A DNA stretch of 64,000 nt from Azospira restricta (GTDB lineage Bacteria > Pseudomonadota > Gammaproteobacteria > Burkholderiales > Rhodocyclaceae), in the NCBI RefSeq assembly GCF_016858125.1, contig NZ_CP064781.1:1807501-1871500 (forward strand), written 5' to 3'. The notes beneath the pieces are model-generated. The model was not told the origin of the DNA and did not search any database. It saw only the letters and a program-made list of their open reading frames with translations. Both the position numbers and the translations under genes were made by a program. Position 1 is the first letter of the stretch; every line of letters starts with the position of its first letter. Shown piece after piece: positions 59,615 to 64,000 of the stretch.

Positions 59615-59926
59615 TCAGGGCGGTGGGGGCAGCGTCAGGTCGGGGGGCGGCGCGTTCTCCCCGCGCTCGATGCGGTACAGCCAGGCGAGCAGCTCGGCGA
59701 CGGCGACGTAGAGCTGCGGCGGAATGCGCTGGTCGAGGTCGATCTGCAGCAACAGCGAGACCAGCTCCGGCGATTCGTGGACATAGACCCCGTGTTCCTT
59801 GGCGCGGGCGATGATCTCTTCGGCGATCAGGCCGCGGCCCTTGGCGACGACGCGCGGCGCCGCGTCGGTCTCGCGGTAGGCGAGCGCGACCGCGGTGCGT
59901 AGCGAGTCATTCCGGTCGGGGTTCAT
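59615..59926 (-). CDS. FlhB cytoplasmic-domain homologue (EscU/YscU/FhlB-like), without membrane part
   Basis: This 103-residue protein matches only the C-terminal domain of FlhB (TAVALAYRETDAAPRVVAKG, IIARAKEHGVYVHESPELVS, LYVAVAELLAWLYRIE). It has no membrane helix and the auto-cleavage motif NPTH is missing; MNPDRNDSLR stands at that place. Such stand-alone versions occur in other flagellated bacteria and may assist or compete with FlhB in the export switch. The ATG at 59926 lies within the end of the FliK-like gene, so the pair is co-translated. Confidence 0.88.
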   Translation of the reverse strand: MNPDRNDSLRTAVALAYRETDAAPRVVAKGRGLIAEEIIARAKEHGVYVHESPELVSLLLQIDLDQRIPPQLYVAVAELLAWLYRIERGENAPPPDLTLPPPP

Positions 59927-61050
59927 GGTGTCCCACGGTGAATCCGCCGAGCGCGAGTCCCGCCGCCGCCAGCTGGCCGCGCAGCGCATCGCCGCCGTTC
60001 GCCAGGCGCATCGCGGCGTCGCCGGAGGCGGCCGAGATCGACAGCGTCAGTTCGCCGCCGGCGATGCGCAGCGCGGCACGCACCTCGCCCAGTTGCGGCA
60101 TGGTCAGCGTCAGCCGCGTCTGCCAGGGGGGGGGCTTCCGCTTCGCCGTCCGCCTGCCGGCCGCCGTCCTCCTCGACGATTTCCCATTGCATCGGTTGTC
60201 CGGGCCAGGCCTGGCCCTGCCAGACGTAGGTTTGCGTGGCCAGCGCTTCCAGCTGTTGCTGGACGATCGGCAGCAGGTCCGGGGCCACCGGCTGTCCGGG
60301 GGGCAGCGGCGCTTGCTGCGGTGCTGCGGCGAGCGCCCGCGGCGCCGTGTCCGCAGCGGTTGCTTCCTGTATCGCTGGCGTCGCCGCTGTCGCCGTCGTG
60401 GCTGTCGGTGTTGGCGACGGTCGGAAATCCTGGGTCGGCGGCACCGGGCCGGCGAGCGCCGAATGCCGCCCCTGCGGCTGGCTGAGCAGGGTTTCCAGCG
60501 GCCGTGCGTTGAGCACCCACTGCGATTGATGCGCTTCGTAGAACATGCCGCTCTGCGTGATCGCCTGGCGGAGCAGCGGCACCAGTTCCGCGGCGCTGGC
60601 CGGCGGCTTGCCGGCGATCGGCTGGTTGGCGTTGAGCGGCGCCGGCTGCGCCTGCTCGCCGCGTTCGCGGCGCGGCAGCAGTTCGGCGATGAAGCTCGCC
60701 GTGCGCGACAGCGAGGTCTCGACCGCCGGCCGCTCGCCGCCGGCGGCGGCCTCGCCCTGGCCTCCGCGGCGGGCGACCAGCGCCAGCGCGAGGCGGCCGT
60801 CGTTGTCGACGACTTCCAGTTCGAGCGTGTCGCCGGCCTTGGCCGAGAACGGCAGCGCCAGCGTCACGTCGCGCTGGTTGACCAGCGCCCGGTAGGCGCC
60901 GTTCGGCAGCAGGGCCTGGATCTCGGCGAGCACCCGCTGCCCGGGAACGAGGTCGGCGAGCGCGTCGGAAACCTGCTGCGCCGTCGGGACGCGGGGAACG
61001 GCGGCGTCGGTCGTCAGCTGCAGGCGACTGGCGATTTCCGATGGGATCAT
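59907..61050 (-). CDS. second FliK-domain hook-length control-like protein, frameshifted at a 9-base G/C run
   Basis: From the start MIPSEIASRLQLTTDAAVPR the frame codes for a Pro/Gln/Ala-rich protein up to about residue 308. At 60126-60134 there is a run of nine G (nine C on the coding strand). Past it, the original frame becomes Arg-rich nonsense and ends at 59923. The frame reached by dropping one C reads WQTRLTLTMPQLGEVRAALR, LTLSISAASGDAAMRLANGG and LRGQLAAAGLALGGF, the FliK C-terminal signature, ending at 59907. The gene is thus either broken, phase-variable, read by slippage, or a sequencing error. Full length would be about 380 residues. Confidence 0.8.
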
Positions 61051-61109
61051 CTCAACTAAGGCCTATCGGCTGCGTCCCTCTGTTCGCGGAAGGCAAGGAG
61101 CGCTATCCG

Positions 61110-61427
61110 TTACGGGGTCGAATCTGTCGTCGGTGTGGTGCGGTTCTGCGCGAAGCAGTCCAGCATCGGCTGTACCTGTGCCATCCACGGTTTGATCCTG
61201 GCCGCCATTGTCTGCTGCGCTGCAAGGATCTCTTCCATGAGGAGGCGGGCTTCACCCCGTTGTTCCGTCGTAAGTGACGCGACCGAACAGTTCTGGAGAT
61301 CCGCGAACAGCCTTTCGGCGTTCTGCCATTCGATCAGTACGCTATCCCAATCTAGCGTTTCGGCTTGTGCAGTCAGGCGCCGATGGCAGTCTGTCAGTTG
61401 ACGCAGGGCTGCCAACATGTCGGTCAT
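61110..61427 (-). CDS. fliT: FliT-family flagellar export chaperone
   Basis: A helical 105-residue protein between fliS and the FliK-like gene. It has LRQLTDCHRRLTAQAETLDW, LIEWQNAERLFADLQ and ARLLMEEILAAQQTMAARIK, the helical pattern of FliT, which keeps FliD soluble before export. FliT proteins vary strongly, so the call rests on length, helicity and position in fliC-flaG-fliD-fliS-fliT. The start overlaps the fliS stop by 4 bases. Confidence 0.8.
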   Translation of the reverse strand: MTDMLAALRQLTDCHRRLTAQAETLDWDSVLIEWQNAERLFADLQNCSVASLTTEQRGEARLLMEEILAAQQTMAARIKPWMAQVQPMLDCFAQNRTTPTTDSTP

Positions 61428-61858
61428 GCTGCCGTGCCCGTTGCCTTGTTGGCGGCAGTCCCCTCGACCTCGTCGCGGATTTCGATCCAGGCCCCTTGGA
61501 TTTCGGTGAGCAGCCCGAGCACCTCATCGAGTGCCGCCGGGTCGTTATGGAGGTTGGCGTGCAAGAGGCGGCGCCCCATGTAGTCGTACAGCGCGTAAAG
61601 ATTCTTCGCCAGTTCGCCGCCGTCCTCGGTGTTGAGACTGACCCGCAGGCCGTTCAGGATGATGTCGATCGCCTTTGAGATGGCGAGGCCTTTCTCTCCG
61701 ACCTCGCCGTTCCGCAAGTGCGCCTGGGCGATGATGATCGCCTGCTTGGCGCCTTCGAACAGCAGGATGATCAACTGGTGCGGGCTGGCGCCCTGCACTG
61801 CCGTTTCGATGCCGACGGTCTTGTAGGCGTTGACCGGGTTGGTGGGTGAGCCGAACAT
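61424..61858 (-). CDS. fliS: flagellin export chaperone FliS
   Basis: FliS binds the C-terminal helices of flagellin and prevents early polymerisation. The 144-residue protein begins NPVNAYKTVGIETAVQGASP with HQLIILLFEGAKQAIIIAQA, the FliS signature. It continues with LSLNTEDGG-type VSLNTEDGGELAKNLYALYD and YMGRRLLHANLHNDPAALDE. It follows fliD by 24 bases. Confidence 0.97.
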   Translation of the reverse strand: MFGSPTNPVNAYKTVGIETAVQGASPHQLIILLFEGAKQAIIIAQAHLRNGEVGEKGLAISKAIDIILNGLRVSLNTEDGGELAKNLYALYDYMGRRLLHANLHNDPAALDEVLGLLTEIQGAWIEIRDEVEGTAANKATGTAA

Positions 61859-61882
61859 AAATTCCTTCCCTTTTGCGGCGAC

Positions 61883-63250
61883 TTAGAAGCTCAACGAAGC
61901 AAGTTGCTGCGAGAGATAGCTGGAGGTTGTCTGCATTTTTCCCATCAAGGCATCGAGCGCGGAAAACTGCGCGCGATAGCGCTTCTCGACTGCTTCGAGG
62001 CGGCGGGATAGCTCGTCCGAGCGGCTTTCCAGAATCTTGATGTTTGCGTTGATGCCGTCGGAGCGTGACGTGACGATGCCGTCGGTGGCATTCATTGCCG
62101 TCGTCAACGTGTCGAATTTTGTGCCGTAGGCGGCCACGGTCGTTGCCACCGAAGACCAGTTTTTCGTGATCGCCGATTGCAGCACCGTCGAATCGATCTT
62201 CAGCGACCCGTCGGTCTGGAAGCTGATGCCGAGGTCGGCCAGGCGCTGGTATTCGCTGCTGGCGCCCGACGGCACGTTGTAGAGCGCGTCCCGGAGCTGG
62301 CTGAGCACGCTGCTGACCATCGAGTCGCCGTTGAGGATGCCCGCCTTTTTGGTCGTCGCGTCGTACTTGGTGAGGTCCTTGGCCGTGGTGTTCAGCTCGT
62401 TGAAGGCCTTCACGAACGCCTCGACCTTGCTCGTCAGGTTTGCGGTGTCGTTGCTGATGGTCAGTTGGGTCGGGGAGCCGAGGTTCGTCTTGGTCAGGTT
62501 CAAGGTGACGCCGGTAATGGCATCGGTGACCGTGTTCGACGTGGTGTCCTTGATCAGGATGCCGTCGATGCGGACGATCGCATCCTGGCCGGCATCCTTC
62601 TGCGTCAGGCCCCCGCTTCCGGCAACCGGGTCGAAACTGAAACTGCCGAGGCCGGCGGACGCGGTAATGCGCACCTGCCCGGTCTCGCCGGAGAATTTGC
62701 TGGTGACCACCAGTTGCGCGCCGCTGGCGCCGTTGACGATGGTTGCGGTGGCGTTTGCGCCGGAGCTGTTGATGGCATCGCGCACCTGCGACAGCGTGGC
62801 GCCGGCACTGACCGTAACCGCCACCGCCGAGGTGCCGCTCTTTGCCGTGAAGACGCCGCCGACGGTGCTGCCGACCTCAATGGTCAGCGTGCCTCCGGAC
62901 GAAGTGTCGGGCGACGTCGACGACAGCAGCTTGTGGGTGCCGGCAAGTCGTTCGACCTCCAGACTGTAGACGCCGGCCGCAGCGCTGCTGGTGGTTGTCG
63001 CGGAAGCGATCGTCGTGTCGGCGACGACCCCTTTGAATGAATAAAGCTTGCTGGTGGTCGACATCGCCGAGGCTGCCGACTGCAGCGCGGCGATTGCGCT
63101 CTTGATTTTTCCGACCGCCGACAGCTTGTTGTTGAATTCGGTCTGCCGGGTCTGCAGCGCCGTCAGCGGCTGACGTTCCAACGCCATCAGCTTGGTGACG
63201 ATGCCTTCAGCGTCGATTCCGGAGCCGACGCCCAGTGAGGTAATGGCCAT
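61883..63250 (-). CDS. fliD: filament cap protein FliD
   Basis: FliD caps the filament and folds incoming flagellin. The N terminus is SLGVGSGIDAEGIVTKLMAL with ERQPLTALQTRQTEFNNKLS, and the C terminus is NIKILESRSDELSRRLEAVE with MGKMQTTSSYLSQQLASLSF. The Thr/Ser/Ala-rich middle is the variable domain. At 455 residues it has average length. Codon use is less G/C-biased than in the basal-body genes, as in flgK and flgL. Confidence 0.97.
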   Translation of the reverse strand: MAITSLGVGSGIDAEGIVTKLMALERQPLTALQTRQTEFNNKLSAVGKIKSAIAALQSAASAMSTTSKLYSFKGVVADTTIASATTTSSAAAGVYSLEVERLAGTHKLLSSTSPDTSSGGTLTIEVGSTVGGVFTAKSGTSAVAVTVSAGATLSQVRDAINSSGANATATIVNGASGAQLVVTSKFSGETGQVRITASAGLGSFSFDPVAGSGGLTQKDAGQDAIVRIDGILIKDTTSNTVTDAITGVTLNLTKTNLGSPTQLTISNDTANLTSKVEAFVKAFNELNTTAKDLTKYDATTKKAGILNGDSMVSSVLSQLRDALYNVPSGASSEYQRLADLGISFQTDGSLKIDSTVLQSAITKNWSSVATTVAAYGTKFDTLTTAMNATDGIVTSRSDGINANIKILESRSDELSRRLEAVEKRYRAQFSALDALMGKMQTTSSYLSQQLASLSF

Positions 63251-63279
63251 GATTCACTCCTTGCTGCTGCGAGTGGAGT

Positions 63280-63672
63280 TCAGGCTTGTTGCTTGACCAG
63301 AAGTCCCTGCAGTTTGTCCAGTGCCTTGGCGATTTCCAGCATCTCTTCCGACGGGATTTGGCGGATTACTTCCTTTGTTCCCCGGTCGATGACCTTGACC
63401 ACCGTGACGCCGATGTCTTCGTCAATCGAAAACTGGATATCGGCAGCTTTTGCGCTGACGAAATTCTGCACCTTTTTGACCGCCGATTCTACTTCCGTCG
63501 TGCTCGGCTGCGCGCTTTTCGAGGTTTCCGCAACCGGCGCGACCGCGGTCTGCGTCAGTACGGCAGTGGGCGGTGCTTCGTTGCCTGCGGATTTTCCGGC
63601 TTGCGCGGGGAGGGGGGAGGGCAGAGTGGCTGCCGAGCCGGGTTGAGGGCCGCCGAGCGAAGAAATTGACAT
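63280..63672 (-). CDS. flaG: FlaG-family protein, filament length control
   Basis: FlaG proteins influence filament length in polar flagellates. The N-terminal 60 residues are disordered (Pro/Ser/Ala). The conserved domain follows: VKKVQNFVSAKAADIQFSID, then EDIGVTVVKVIDRGTKEVIR and QIPSEEMLEIAKALDKLQGL. At 130 residues it has family length. It lies between fliC and fliD, as in Pseudomonas and Vibrio. AAGGAGAAG precedes the ATG. Confidence 0.94.
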   Translation of the reverse strand: MSISSLGGPQPGSAATLPSPLPAQAGKSAGNEAPPTAVLTQTAVAPVAETSKSAQPSTTEVESAVKKVQNFVSAKAADIQFSIDEDIGVTVVKVIDRGTKEVIRQIPSEEMLEIAKALDKLQGLLVKQQA

Positions 63673-63698
63673 GATCTTCTCCTTCTCTTCCTGTGACA

Positions 63699-63728
63699 GA
63701 GCCGGCGCGGGAGATCCCGCGCCGGCTC
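63699..63728 (-). terminator. strong hairpin after fliC
   Basis: GAGCCGGCGCGGGA (63699-63712) pairs perfectly with TCCCGCGCCGGCTC (63715-63728), giving a stem of 13-14 bp with a very short loop. It lies 26 bases after the fliC stop codon and 26 bases before flaG. No T-run follows on the - strand, so it may limit read-through into flaG or protect the flagellin mRNA end instead of acting as a full terminator. Confidence 0.6.
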
Positions 63729-63754
63729 CACCTATACAGGATCAATCCCGCGGT

Positions 63755-64000
63755 TTAACGGAGCAGCGACAGCACGTTCTGCGGGATCGCGTTGGCTTGC
63801 GAGACCATCGCCGTACCCGCTTGCTGCAGAATCTGGGCGCGCGCGAGGTTGGCGGTTTCGGCCGCGAAGTCGGCGTCCATGATGCGGCTCCGTGCAGCAG
63901 TCTGGTTTTCGACGGCGCCCTGCAGGTAGCTGATGGTGAAGCTCAGCCGGCTCTGCGTGCCGCCGACCGATGCGCGGTTGGTGGCGACGCTGCCCAGCCA
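63755..64000 (-). CDS. fliC: flagellin FliC, 3' end only
   Basis: The frame runs from the window edge to a TAA at 63755-63757 and gives 81 residues. They form the conserved C-terminal D1/D0 helices of flagellin: [60 protein letters not shown] and [18 protein letters not shown]. This ending (NVLSLLR) is the classic flagellin C terminus, needed for polymerisation and FliS binding. The start and its expected sigma-28 promoter lie beyond the window. Confidence 0.96.
   Translation of the reverse strand, partial: WLGSVATNRASVGGTQSRLSFTISYLQGAVENQTAARSRIMDADFAAETANLARAQILQQAGTAMVSQANAIPQNVLSLLR

Overview
The window is a GC-rich (third codon positions almost all G/C) flagellar and chemotaxis locus. 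It probably comes from a betaproteobacterium, and Rhodocyclales (the Azoarcus/Thauera/Dechloromonas type) is my best guess. The reasons are a MotA/MotB pair plus a MotC/MotD pair, FlhF/FlhG, both sigma-54-type and sigma-28-type promoters, an FleS/FleR-like pair, a phasin gene, and E. coli-like CheY/CheZ. This taxonomic call is an inference from gene content. About 69 protein genes are supported. No RNA gene, IS element, prophage or CRISPR array was seen.

Layout. (1) 1-3.3 kb: non-flagellar edge genes, namely a cut-off DUF4124 protein, a secreted two-repeat protein, an HNH endonuclease, a TonB-like protein and a NUDIX hydrolase. (2) 3.5-22.9 kb, + strand: motA-motB, a receptor, cheY, cheA, cheW, a PAS receptor, cheR, cheD, cheB, a STAS protein, another receptor, cheV-cheV, cheY, cheZ and a second cheA, closed by a strong terminator. 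(3) 23.0-30.9 kb, + strand: flhB-flhA-flhF-flhG-fliA-motC-motD, tightly overlapping. (4) 30.9-33.4 kb, - strand: a phasin, then flgN, flgM and flgA. Three 49-bp hairpin repeats lie between flgM and flgA. (5) 33.6-44.7 kb, + strand: flgBCDEFGHIJ, flgKL and a small lipoprotein. (6) 44.7-55.7 kb, - strand: fliR-fliQ-fliP-fliO-fliN-fliM-fliL-fliK and fliJ-fliI-fliH-fliG-fliF. (7) 55.8-58.7 kb, + strand: fleS-fleR-fliE. (8) 58.7-64 kb, - strand: ycgR, an FlhB C-domain homologue, a frameshifted FliK-like gene, fliT, fliS, fliD, flaG and the 3' end of fliC.

How it works together. Receptors signal through two CheA kinases, one CheW and two CheV proteins to two CheY proteins. CheY-P acts on FliM and is removed by CheZ. 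CheR, CheB and CheD adjust the receptors. The flh/fli genes build the export gate and basal body, flg genes make rod, rings and hook, and fliD/fliC make the filament. Two stators power it. Sequence-level regulation is visible: near-consensus sigma-54 promoters precede fliE, fliK and flgB, next to an FleR-type activator, and sigma-28 promoters precede flgM and flgK.

The system is largely canonical. The points most worth a second look are the covarying hairpin repeats between flgA and flgM, the poly-G frameshift in the second FliK-like gene, extra CheY-binding-like motifs at the N terminus of CheZ, and repeated GFGFF/PLP motifs in the first CheA.
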